64,000 bases of DNA from Megascapheus bottae (taxonomy: Eukaryota; Chordata; Mammalia; Rodentia; Geomyidae), in the NCBI GenBank assembly GCA_024803745.1, contig JANJXV010000016.1, positions 45,589,763-45,653,762 of the forward strand, given 5' to 3'. A model generated the notes under the pieces. It ran no database searches and had not been told where the DNA came from. It was given only the letters and a program-made list of their open reading frames with translations. The first letter of the stretch is position 1. Each line of letters opens with the position of its first letter. The translations under genes were made by a program, and so were the position numbers. Shown here piece after piece: positions 20,591 through 31,277 of the stretch.

Positions 20591-22734
20591 GTAAGCCTCG
20601 CCCCAGCCGCGCGCCCCAGACCGCCCGGTGCCGCGTGGCCGCCCGCGCCCCGCAGCCCCTCCTGCGGCCCGGCGCCTCCGGGGTCCGCGCGCCCCAGCGG
20701 TAGGCGCTGATCCGACCGGTCAGTCCCGGCGTCCCCGGCGCAGCCCCGAGCTCGGCGCGCTTTCTTGCCAATAGGTGTCTCCTGTTCTCCAGCCCCCGAG
20801 TGCGCGAACTTGGCCTGGACTCCGAGGCTGCGGTTCCGGCGGGGGAAACTCGGCTCAGATGGGTGCAATTTGGGCGCGATTTGGGCATGCGGCGAGATAG
20901 GACCCTTGGAGCCACGGAGTGTACCTGGCCCGCCAAGGGAACGAGGCCCTCCCGAGTCCTTCCCAAGAGGGACAAACCACTTTGGGGGAAAGAGCAGCCC
21001 CAGCTAGATTTTTAGAGTCCTGTGCCCGCCTTCCCAGATAGTGTGGTAGGCACCTCTGCCCAAATGCGGGAGAGCCGGCTAGTACCAAGTGCTCGAGGCC
21101 GCTCGGAACCCCTCTGACTAAAGTTTGTGGTCAAATGAGAAGCAGGAAGGCCCCACTCCAAAGACTCGGCAGGTCTTAGACAAGAGTCAGAGAGTAGAAA
21201 CTGCTTCTGGAAAGGCTGGAAGGGGCAGCAGGGCCGTGGGCAGCTTCTTGATGAAAAGGTTCATCTGTGCGCACACCTGGTGTGGCCCCTCCAGCGACAG
21301 CCCCTCGCCCCACGAGTGCTCGTGGAAGCAGCCCAGCGACACACCTGTAGGTGCCTTAAGGATGGTACCCCACTTACCTTTGGTTCGTGACCATTAGTAG
21401 AGAAGCGGCTTGCTGGGCTCATATGTACAAGGGCACCGTTCTCTGAGGAGCTCTTGAGAGGAAACGCTAGCTTCCTGCAACATTGTGCCATCCACAGCAG
21501 GCCCTCGCTCTGGGAGCGTCCCAGAGGTAACTGTGCAGGACAGGCTGGTCCTTCCCAGAGTCAGCAGGGACCGGGAGAGGGCCTGTGCTCTCAGAGCCCT
21601 GACCCGCCCGGGGCCACCACCAGTTAGCTTGGGACCACAAGAGGTAGATGTTGCCAGTTTCTTGGCCATCTCATCCTAAATTAATAATTAATGCTTTACT
21701 GTTGAAACATTGGGTGGTTTTTAAAAAATGTTTAGATGACAAGCCCTTGCTATGAGAAACATTGAACTTTTTTTTTTTTTTTGTACTTTGAACCCCTGAG
21801 TGCTACTCTCTCCACATATCAGTCTTTGGACCCTAGACCCCTTTATTTGGTGAGTTAGCGTTTTATTCTGTAATAATAAATGTTTTTTCCCTCTTGTCAA
21901 AAGGGAAATACATACTTGTGGGCCATGTCGTGAGTTTGAAAATGCCTCTGCTGAGAGACAATGGACCCAGGGCAAAACCCTGCTGACAAAATGACATTGG
22001 TGCATTTGACAATGGCTACAGAATTGGCCTCACTAGAAAGTGTGAACTAGGCCAGCCCGAGGGCTGGGCGCCCAGGGAAAACCTCCACGGCCTCTGGGCT
22101 GAGGCCTGCACCAGGGCGTCGGCAGCCTTCCCACAGCCAAGGGAGGCCCCGCGCCCTTCGGCCTAATGAGCATCTGCTGTAAGCTCGTTAGGCCGGGTTT
22201 CTGAAGGCCTGTGTTCTCCGCTGAAGAATGCCTGAGAAATGCAGGCCTGTGGGCAGCCACCCCTCAGAGCTGCTCCGCACAGTGATCACCGTCCCTCCCA
22301 CGGGAACAAAGTGCACCCTGTTCTTGAGCACTGGGCTTCATGGTGGCATTTCCTAACCCAGACCGAAAAAAAAAAAAAAAGAAACCACCACAGCCCTGCT
22401 TCATCATACCCAGCCCTGGAGCTCTGCACCCCATTAGCGTCCTGCAGTCTTGTGAGGAAGCTGTCCAAGCTAAACACTTCCACCAAGACAGTGTCTGCAG
22501 AACAGGCAAGTCAGAATCCAGACCAAGTACTCCATACCAGGCACGGGTGTGGGGTGTTGGGGGACAGGCAGGCCCTGGGGAGCTGCCTGTCTGACTCCTG
22601 AGTTGGGGCTGTGGACAAGCAAGTTGCCTATCCAGCCTTTGAGAGAGGAGCCCCACTGCAGGGGGGGGGGGCGGCCTAGGGCATGCTTACAGTGAAAGCC
22701 AGGTTCTTTGCACCCCTGTGGCAAAAAGCTTTAG

Positions 22735-22960
22735 GCTAAACAGCTGAGGACAATTATTGTAATTGTTTTTGGTGGCGGCGGTGAAAAGGTGGCTACAGTG
22801 AGAAAATTTAATGTTGAGGCTTCACTACTGAAAACAGAACTTTCATTTGCCCGAAGGTCAGCAGAAAAGCAAACTAAAACAAAACAACCCTCCAACATGC
22901 ATCTCAAAGTGAGAACTATTATTAGAAACTAAATCAGGCCAAACTGAACCATAGTTTATC
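22735..22960 (+). promoter_or_regulatory. Nfatc1: Candidate conserved regulatory block upstream of P2
   Basis: This AT-rich, repeat-free block begins with 'gacaattattgtaattgttt', which holds three SOX-like ACAAT/ATTGT cores in alternating orientation. It continues with NFAT-like and TAAT-type motifs and 'ccatagtttatcac'. It sits about 0.9 kb before the beta ATG between GC-rich segments. The assignment is by composition and motif density only. Confidence 0.35.
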
Positions 22961-23675
22961 ACGAGCGAAAAGCAGGCATTGGAACAGGGTCCTGGGAGAA
23001 GCTGCAGCCCACGTGAGGTCCAGGTCCACCTGGGAGAGCCTTCCCCGCCCGGCCCGGTGACCCCGCACGCCCGCCGCCGCCAGCCGCTTCCCTTGCCCGG
23101 CCGGTTTCCTGGCTTCGGTGGTGCAGGACCCGGGCGCAGTCAGGAGCAGCAGCTGGAGAAACTGGAAAAGGAGGGATGGGGCCTGGAGGGCCTTTCCATC
23201 CCACTGCCTCCTGCGGCGGGGGCCGGTCCCGTTAGCCTTCGGGAACTGCTCAGCGGCGTCCTCGGGGCTCCCGCGTGGTCTGCGCCCTGCGGGAGCGCGG
23301 AGGCCGTCTCGCGCCCGGAGCCCCGCGGGTCATGGCAGCCACAGGTGAGTCAGGATGGGGGGCAGCGAGGCCCTGTTTTCCTGACACTCGGCCCGGGACC
23401 CGCCGCGCGGTCGCCGCGCTCCCGGCCGCCCTCCCGCCGCTGCGCGCCGGCCGCGCCTCGGCCGGGGGGGCGCAGGTCGAAAGCTTTTTCACTTTTATTT
23501 GAAACCCAAACTTCGGGGTCCGACCCTTGCGGATTGCGCCTTCTGCAGAAGTAAAACCTGCCTCGCCAAGGAACAAAACTTGGGGCGATCCCGGCGCTCT
23601 CCCTCGGTGCTCCGGCCCGGGCCGGCGGCGCCCGGAGTTCACTCGGAGCTCGGAAGCGGCGGGCGCGCGCCGGTT

Positions 23676-23694
23676 GTTTATGTAAACCCGGAAA
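23676..23694 (+). promoter_or_regulatory. Nfatc1: Forkhead-type palindrome plus NFAT core in P2
   Basis: GTTTA-TG-TAAAC (23676-23687) is a perfect inverted repeat of a forkhead half-site. GGAAA at 23690-23694 follows after two bases. The cluster is about 140 bases upstream of the beta ATG and stands out as AT-rich in a GC-rich island. A FOX/NFAT composite site is inferred. Confidence 0.45.
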
Positions 23695-23833
23695 CACCGG
23701 GGCGGGGCGGGGCCGGGCGGCGGGAGGGCGGGGAGGGCGGGCCGGGGGGGGGGGCCGGAGCGCGGGGGACGCGGCGGGGACGCGCCGGGCACCGCGCGCC
23801 GGGCACCGCGCACCGCCGCCGCGCGACCCCGCC

Positions 23834-23918
23834 ATGACGGGGCTGGAGCAGGACCCGGAGTTCGACTTCGACTTCCTCTTCGAATTCGACCAGAGCGGCG
23901 GGGGCGCCGCGGCCGCAG
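23834..23918 (+). CDS. Nfatc1: Nfatc1 exon 2 coding part (beta N terminus)
   Basis: It encodes 28 residues plus the first base of a split Glu codon: MTGLEQDPEFDFDFLFEFDQ, then SGGGAAAA. The acidic/aromatic core (EFDFDFLFEFD) is the short N-terminal activation motif of beta isoforms and of other NFAT proteins. Human beta begins MTGLEDQEFDFEFLFEFNQ, so the match is close. The ATG has a good context (gcc at -3 to -1). The donor is GCAG|GTGGGT, in the same phase as exon 1, so exons 1 and 2 are mutually exclusive first exons joined to exon 3. Confidence 0.95.
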
Positions 23919-26900
23919 GTGGGTCCGGCAGGAGGAAGGGGGCCCCGGCCCTGCGCGCCCGGCCGCCTCCCCGCCGGCCAACTTGTGACCGAAGCCGGGG
24001 CCACCTGTGGACGGGCGGCGCAGGTGCCGGCCCGGCCGGGCGGGCGCCGGGGCCTGCGGGGCGTCGCGCGTGGACGGCCGCTCCCGCGGCGGCCCTGTCC
24101 CGGGCGCGGCGTCCGGCGTCCCGGCGCGGCCTCCCCGCGCGGCGTCGCACCGGTGGTCGGCGGTGCTGCCCAGGGCGGCGGGAAGCCAGCCGCGGCCTGG
24201 GGCCCGAGAAGGCCGCTGGTCGCGGGCCTCCGGCCGCCCCCTCGGGCTGGGCGCTTTGGGTTTCAGCCCTCGCCGGCCCGCGCGCGGGCCAGGGTGCCTT
24301 TCCCGGACTGAGGGAGCCCGCCCCTGCCCCCGGGGCCGTCCACAGCCAGGGAAGCAGCTGGCTCCCTCCCCAGCCTGCCTGCCCAGCTCCCAGTTCTGAG
24401 AACCCCGAGTGGGCGGGAGGGAGAGACGCCCCCTCTCCTCACCGCTCCAAGGTCCCTCACCATGTTCTCTTGGGAGCTCCATCTAGGTGGGCGCTGCCCG
24501 ATGGCCCCCCGGACCTCTCCTGCCCTTCCGTGCCCCCAGCTCCTTTTCATCATCATCTGTGGCCTGGGTTGCAGATCCTAGGGCCCAGTGGGAGCCAAGG
24601 GCAGGTGAGGGAGAGAGATTGTTGTGGAAAGAAATCTCGTGTGGGTGTGGGAACCCCAGGCCTCCTGGAGGCCCCATTTCCTTCGCAGGGTCCGATGTGG
24701 TGGCTGGGTGGGTTTCAGAAGAGACCCCTGCAGTGCCAGGCTCCTTCCCTAAGGCCCACAAGGTTGGAAGCAGAAAAGTTTCAGCCCCACTCCTGACCCT
24801 GTCTATGGCGTCCATACCGAGCTACCACGAGTGCGGCCTGGCGCTCTCTTACGAGGGCACGTTGGCTGTTTGTTCAACTCTCCTCTCTGGGGTTTTGTGT
24901 CTGGATTGTGGGGCACTGGCATTCAGGACTCTTGAAAATGGAGTAGGGCCTCCCTGCCTCTGATGTGTTCTGCATTGGTGCACCTGGTGAGAGGAGCAGG
25001 GACGGGGACCCATGCTCCACCCCTGAAGGAAGCCTCCAGCCGGCTCAGGTCCCATCTTCTGCTTCCTGAGGGCGCATGCTCGGTGGTCATACCCAGGCAG
25101 GGGTCGCCGGTCTTTGAGTCTTGAGGGTGGGCAGGCAGATCCTCAGGGCCTTTGTACCATGGCCACTGTTGCCGCTCCCGAGTACAGAGCTAGACACGGC
25201 AGTTATGCATGGCCGCTCTTGTTGGGATCTTCCTGAGAATTTTGAGAGCACACATGTGGCCTAAAAAGTCTGGCTTGCCTGGGGGAGGAAACAGAAGAGG
25301 CCAGCTTGAGTCCAGCCCCTGAGGGACACTTAGTGGAGCTCCAGGAGTGTCTGCTCGGCAGCCCTCCGGCTTGAGGTGCAGGTGGGTTTAGGACTCAGCC
25401 TCCATCATGCCTCCTGGCTGTCTCTCCTGGGGGGCTTGAGTCTGAAGCAAAGCAGGTGGAGGTGATGCAGCAGGCTGGCCCAGGCAGGCTCACAGGACAG
25501 TGCTCCCTGGTGTGGGTGTGGGCAAAATCCCTGCAGACTTCAGAGCATCCTTGCTGAGCGTATTGGCTGGAGCCTGTGGTGGCCCAGCCCTTCCAGCACA
25601 GAGAGCACTGGGCAGGGAGGCTCAGGCCAAGAGCCGGGGCTGGAGCACTTCCCCTTCAGAAGGTGTCATAAGTTGCTAGAAGACATTTCATAGATGTGTA
25701 TGTGTGTGGTCAGGTTTTTGTGAGATACGCAAACACTTTTCTTTATTATCACTACTACCACATTTCATAGCATTTCTAGAATGAATGGACAATTCTGAGA
25801 TCCACGACACAGTGATATGAGTTCTACAGATTATACTGAACGTAAGACTTCATGCTATGTCCAAGGAAAAAGTCGGCACTGAGCACAAGAGCCAGAGTGC
25901 CGGCTGGAAGATGGTGAGGGGCTGCTGTGCCCACTGAGTGGAGAGCAGGGCGGCCATGGTCTGTGCAGGGGAGTGGAGAGCAGGGCGCCTACCACTTCCT
26001 CTCTCTAGAGGAAGGAGGATATCTGTGGTTCTTTATTTGCACGGTGCTCAGCAGCTGCAGACAGTGAGAATTCAACAGCCATTTGTTGAGCGAATAAAAA
26101 GAGAATTTCTACAATATGGGACAAAAGTAAAGTCTGTTCTGAATACCCCACCTCTTCCCGTCTCCATCTGTCAGCTGCCCTGGGGCCCTGGCCCTCTTCC
26201 CCAGGAGAACACAGGGCTGTGGCTCTCTTTTAGAGGTCAGGAAATAGCTGCTTTGCTGTCAGCCGGAAGGCGGGCACACCACTTCCGGCCCCAGGCCCCT
26301 GTTTTCTAAGTTACTTTGGGCTGAACACAGCACTGTCACCCTGGAAACTCAGGAGGACACTGGTCTGGCCTCGGGGCTGGTCACAGACAGCTCTGCCCGG
26401 TGCCTTGAGCTCTGTGGCTCACTGGTGGTTTAAGTGTGGAAGGGGACATGGCTGCACTGGGATCTGGAAGCAATCGTGTGCTCAGTCCCTTTGCAGCTGA
26501 GGGATGACTTCTCTTCCCCGGGCGGGCGGATGTGGGGAGCAGCCTGTGTGTGTCCCCTAGGCGGGAGCCCCCACCAGGAGGGCAGGCCTCGCCCCAGGGG
26601 GGCCCTGTGTGCTCTCAGGTGTGGGGCACACCAACCTTCCCTGGGAGCAGCCTGGCGGCCCTCAGGGTCCACAGATGTTTTAATCAAGGCAGGCGGGGCT
26701 GTGCGAGCAGATGTGATTGCTCTGCACAGTGTTGTCTCCCGAGGAAGACCGGGGCTAGTGGGTGCCAGCGTGAAGCCGGAGCTGCACTAAGCCACACTGC
26801 TTCCCAGTGGTGCATTGGGTCAGGGAGGTGCTTCCTGCAGGGGAGCGAGGTCCTGAGATTTGGACGGCCAGTGGAGGACTCTGGACGGACTGTCAGGGGC

Positions 26901-27814
26901 TTGTTTGCCCCACTGGTGTTTCTACTTGTTTCCGTGGCAGGGACCCAGTTCTCAGTGCTGTCAGTGTCTCTCCAGGGGATCTGACCATGCCTGGAACCTG
27001 CTGCTGTCTGTCAAAGCGTGGCTGACTCAGCCCCCGCCTCCCCACCAGACTACATGGCAGCACTTCTGCACTGGCCGCACCAATGTGTGGTGTTTTGTCC
27101 TGAGGAGTGCAGACTTGTGGGCCACCCATAGCTCAGCCTGCAGTGCCTGTGGACAGAGCAGTGAGCAGACATTTACGCCAGACCTGGCTGGCAGGCTCCT
27201 TCCATTCTATTTGTGGCTTCGTGTCCTGAAGCCTGGGCAGAGGGGAGAGAGTGTTCTGCAAGTGCAAGATGAAAGTCCTTTACTGGGGGTTTGCAGTCCA
27301 GGCTGAGATCTGAGAGTGGTGTAGGTGGCAGAGTGCGCTGCAGAGCGGCTGATGTGCAGTGGCAGGCACGGGCGGTCAGCTGAGAGTGCACTGCACCACT
27401 GGCAGGCGTGTGCCCGAGATGCGTGCTCACTGCTGCTGCTCCAGGAGGCCCACTGGTTGGAAATCATCATGCAGCTCTGAAGGGCAAAGCGCCTCTGGCC
27501 ACACGGGATTGAGTTTGTCCTGGCCAGTGAAGAACAGTGTTAGCTAGAAACACTATTGTGTCCTCTGGTCTTGCCCCATGCCTTGGTGTCCACACTGGAG
27601 CTTGGTGGCCCCACAGCCCCCCCCCCCCCGAATGCTGTGCTTCCCATAGGGGCTCACAGGAGGCCCCTGCCCCAGGTGCATGGAGGAGAGGCTGCTCCTG
27701 CTCAGCCCGGGACAGGCTTTCCCCAGCTGGGCTCAGAAAGGTCCAGCATTTAAGCATTCGATCTGCACTTTGTCTAAGGAAAACTCTTCTGTTTATTTAT
27801 TTACTTTTGTTATT

Positions 27815-28048
27815 GTGCCAGTTCTGGGGCTTGAACTCAGGATCTGAGCACTGTCCTTGACCTGTTTTTGCTCAAGGCTAGCACTCTGCCATTTGAGCCA
27901 CAGCTCCACTTCCTGCTTGTTCTTATGGGTGCTTAATTGGAAATAAGAGTCTCTTGGTCTTTCCTGCTGTTTCTGGCTTTGAACTGTGATCCTCAGATCT
28001 CAGCTTCCTGATTAGCTAAGATTATAGACCTGAGCCACCAGTGCTCAA
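27815..28048 (-). repeat. Composite SINE (B1-like + Geo-type), reverse orientation
   Basis: From the plus strand: 'ggggcttgaactcaggatct', 'aaggctagcactctgccatt', 'gagccacagctccacttcct', then 'actgtgatcctcagatctca' and 'attatagacctgagccacca'. The T-rich stretch before it (about 27795) is the complement of its A-rich tail. Confidence 0.92.
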
Positions 28049-30059
28049 TGCTGTTTTTGAAAATTTCACATAAAGGTTTTATGTGTTCTTTTCCCTGTTA
28101 AAATACTTGGTTTAGATAAGGAGCCAGGCTCTGGCTCGCCCTTCACAGTGGAGAGGTCTGATAGTAACCCATAGGGCCCCCTCCTTTCCTGGTTGCTTTT
28201 CCTGGACTCAGACACTTTCTACAGAAACCCCATTCCCAGGACAACCCCAAGGAAGACAACACAGGAACTGGTCCAGCCGGCCTCCTTTCCCTCCCCGCCT
28301 GCCCTTCTCCAACCTCCTGCAATTACACTGCAGGGTTCTGGTGCCAAGGCAGCTGGACCTGGGCCTGGTCACTTCAGAAGCACCCAGGGCAGGGCCTGGG
28401 CCTTCAAGGCTGGGCCCAGATGTTGGTTACTCCTTGCCAAACACTTGTTGAAAACAAGCTTTTGCATCGGCCTTCCCACATCAACAGGGCGCAGCCATGG
28501 GATGGGGTGGCTTGCCTGACTGTGTGGAGACACAGGCCCCATGGAGGCCTGTCTCTTAAACCTCGGTGTGTCAGGAGACCGGCGGGGTGGGGGCCCAAGT
28601 GAGGGATGAATTCTAGTACCCACCAGAGCAAGGGTGGCAGGTATTTCTGTATCTTGATTGCAGTGAAATTCTCTGTTGAACTCTAATGACTGAGAATCCC
28701 ACCCTATAGATGTATGTCTCCCCTTTGCATTATGAGTGTTTAGTTCACTGAGTGCTCGCCAGTAGAGACTGGCAAGTCTTCCCACAGTACCTGACCTTAC
28801 CCTCTCACCCCGCCTCGGCTAGCCAGTGAAGGCCTGGCTTCCACTGGAGACAGATGGTCCCATGTCCTCCTGTCGGCCTCAAGTCTGGTTTCAGAAGTTC
28901 AGGGTCAGCTGTTAACCAGACCTCTACACATCCATCCGTGTTTGTTACCTGCATGGCACAGCAGAAAAGCGTGGTGATGGCAAATGATATTTGTTTGCCA
29001 AGATGATTCTTTAGCTAGCTTTGGGCAGTGCCAGCAGGTGTGATGCACCTTCTGTGTCTGGGAGCTGGCTCTGGGCTGACTGTGGACACCTCATGGGAGA
29101 GCCAGGCGGCTACCATGGCTGGCGGGTGCACTCAGGTCTGGGTGCTTGCTATGTAACACAAAGCCTGTGCCCCTGGGTCATGTCCTCCCCGGAGGCCACC
29201 CTGGGGCCTGTCTGCGATGGGAAGCTGGGAGTCAGGGGCTGGGGACACTGGTCGCTGTGAATGTCGATGGCCACCAGACCAGACTGGTCTCCAAGCTGGG
29301 CTCAGGGTCCCCAGCTGCTACTGGTGGCTGCCTGCTTGGACTCTGGACCTTCTACTCCTGGGGTGGCTTTCTAGGTGACTCTCAAAAGTTGCCATCTCAT
29401 TGTCACTATCAGACCCCAGCTTCTTTTCTTCCCGAGGGACTGGATGTTATGGCCAGGGCATGGGGGCCCAGGACTCCCCGGGTCAGCCAGAGGGTCTGGC
29501 CCCGCTCAGGTGGACAAGACCTGCTCCTGCCTCGTGGCGTGTGGCTCCCCCCACGCCCCTCTCTTTCCTTCTGGTCACAGCTTGTGTTTCCGCTCGGGAG
29601 GCTCACAGCGGGCTTCGTCTCACCTCGAGCATGGTCACTGGGAATCATGAGCAGTGCTGCTCTCCGGGGAGTTTGAACTGATGGAAGAACTTCACAAAGG
29701 GGGAAATGGGGAAAGGCTGGCACACACAAGCTGCCTCAGGGAACCAGCAGGCATGATGGTTGACCAGAGCTGGCTGGGTGCTGGCCCAGTCCTGTTAGAA
29801 AACACACTGGGGTTTCAGATCCGTGCTCTCTGGAATTCGTCTTTATTGGTTCTTCAACCAGGACACAGCAGGGCTGTCCTTGAATAAAGCACCTTCCAGC
29901 CAGAGCACCTAAGCCAGCAGATGGATCTAGAATTTCCACGCTCTGGTTTTCATTATTTAGAGACCTGGAAACTCTCATCTCCAGGCACATTACAAGAGGC
30001 TCCAAGAGGCTGCTAGAAACCCTTCAAACTAGAAACCCAGAAGCATGGCTCTTCTGCTC

Positions 30060-30071
30060 AGATAACTATCA
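30060..30071. promoter_or_regulatory. Nfatc1: Facing GATA-type motifs
   Basis: AGATAACTATCA combines AGATAA with TATC in the opposite direction, a palindromic GATA arrangement. It lies in an AT-rich, repeat-free patch of intron 2 about 1.2 kb before exon 3. Motif evidence only. Confidence 0.25.
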
Positions 30072-30687
30072 TGACAGTAATAATTTCTGAGAGATAGTAA
30101 TTGAAGTGCCAGACATCAGAATCATGTTTGGTTTTGTTCTGGAAGACAGACTTCTGGGGTGTGAGCCAGCCTTGGCTATCATGAGGGGACAGAGGGCCGC
30201 AGCCTTTATCTCATCCCGGAGGTGTTTTCCTTGCAGTTGGTGGTGAGGGTCCCTTGGTAGTCATACCCTCTTAAAATTGATTGAAGTGCCTGAGTCCCTA
30301 CATCTGGAACACATCTCCCTCTGTCTACACATCACTCAATCCTTTCTCCACCACCCACCACTCATTCACCGTCCACCCATCCGCCTCCCATTCATCTACC
30401 TGTCTCTTCATCTGTCCATCCACGCAGAGTGAACACCTGCTTGCTTTTTGGAGACAGGGACTCCCTGTATACCCCAAGTTGTCCTTTCCCTCCTGTCTTC
30501 CTTTCCGCCCACCAGGTGGTGCTGGAATAAGTGTCTAAATTGAACACCCTTTTTGTGCCAGACATAGTGCGAGGCTCTGAGGACAGCTGTGAACCAGGAG
30601 AAATATCTGACACCTTGGGACTTGGTTTTTATTGGCCAGAGAGATAAATGAATGAGCACACAATATTAGATTCATCTTGCTGGCTTG

Positions 30688-30916
30688 TTTTTTTTTTGTT
30701 GTTTGTTTGTTTGTTTTTTTGGTTGTTGTTGTCTACAGGTCTTGAACTCAGAGCCTGGACACTATACTTGAGGGCTTCTACCATTTTGAACTTGCAGTTT
30801 TCTGGTGGCTCATAAGAGATAAGAGTCTATGGACTTTTGTGGCTTTGAACCACAGTCCTCAGATCTCAGTCTCCTGAGTAGCTAGGATTACAGGCGTGAG
30901 CCATCTGGGCCTGGCT
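30688..30916 (-). repeat. Composite SINE (B1-like + Geo-type), reverse orientation
   Basis: A T/G-rich start (complement of the tail, including (GTTT)n units) precedes 'caggtcttgaactcagagcc'. The end contains 'ctcagtctcctgagtagcta' and 'ggattacaggcgtgagccat'. The middle is diverged. Confidence 0.9.
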
Positions 30917-31277
30917 TGAGATTTCTTAAAGAGAAAAAATACACAGGAAAAAGGTGACCCAAGTGTTAGGTTGGGCTCAAAGGCAAGACAGTTGAGTGAA
31001 CGAGCAGAGGGTTCAACCTCTTGAGAGGGTATCTGGGAGGAGGGGGCTCTTGGGCTGGCATAGAGGAGTCTGTGGCGTCCAGGGGCCTGGTAGCCGGGAT
31101 GGTCTAGCCCTGAGCCGGTGGGAGGCTTTGCAGCAGCCTGGTCTCTGGACATTCTGAGGACGGTCTCTCGGGGTGGGGATGGGGGATCGTTGGACAGTCA
31201 GAGACGACCATGGGCGCCAGTTGTGTCCGCTGAGCTCTGGCCTCTGGCCCTCACTCCATCTCCCCTTCTCCTTGCAG

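Larger units (their letters stand above)
18350..20790 (+). promoter_or_regulatory. Nfatc1: CpG island containing Nfatc1 promoter P1
   Basis: Dense CpG and very high GC content extend from about 18350 past exon 1. Homopolymer C runs (for example near 19140) and GC boxes are frequent. Within it lie a CCAAT box (19296-19300), a tandem pair of NFAT-type cores (19656-19668), a CRE-like TGATGTCA (20121-20128) and an NFAT core next to a TATA-like element (20177-20192). In known mammals P1 is the inducible promoter that drives the short NFATc1/alpha isoform by positive autoregulation. The long open frames on both strands here are a consequence of low stop-codon density. Confidence 0.85.
20591..23833 (+). 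other. Nfatc1: Nfatc1 intron 1 (between exon 1 and P2/exon 2)
   Basis: The first 200 bases remain in the CpG island. The rest is largely unique sequence and contains no recognisable SINE. A T15 run lies at 21768-21782, an A run at 22366-22380, and a compact AT-rich block at 22735-22960 is listed as a candidate element. From about 23000 it becomes the P2 island. In mouse a heart-valve enhancer has been described in the first intron. I cannot place its counterpart here with certainty. Confidence 0.8.
23000..24350 (+). promoter_or_regulatory. Nfatc1: CpG island containing Nfatc1 promoter P2
   Basis: A second high-GC, CpG-dense segment surrounds exon 2. The part before the exon contains an AT patch (23483-23504), a forkhead-type palindrome with a neighbouring NFAT core (23676-23694) and many GC boxes (gggcggggcggggcc near 23700). 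No TATA box is evident close to the ATG. P2 is known as the constitutive promoter for beta isoforms. Confidence 0.85.
23919..31277 (+). other. Nfatc1: Nfatc1 intron 2 (exon 2 to exon 3)
   Basis: The first 400 bases are in the P2 CpG island, and the rest is mostly unique sequence. Recognised contents are reverse SINEs at 27815-28048 and 30688-30916, a C run near 27620, a degenerate (TCCA)n tract at 30330-30425 and facing GATA-type motifs at 30060-30071 (AGATAACTATCA). No exon is supported between exons 2 and 3. The acceptor is cccttctccttgcag at 31277. Confidence 0.85.

Noticed and set aside
19704..20975. Open frame of 423 codons on the minus strand across exon 1 and P1
   Set aside because: All frames on both strands are open here because the CpG island has few stop codons. 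Composition is Arg/Pro/Ala/Gly-rich with no domain, and the plus strand has a verified exon.
23250..24482. Open frame of 410 codons on the minus strand across exon 2 and P2
   Set aside because: Same GC-driven effect as at P1. No splice, domain or start-context support.
31118..31277. In-frame ATG upstream of exon 3 giving a longer N terminus
   Set aside because: The frame is open for 53 codons into the intron, but a strong acceptor (cttgcag) lies between, and the sequence beyond it has no similarity to NFAT proteins. An intronic start cannot be excluded but has no support.
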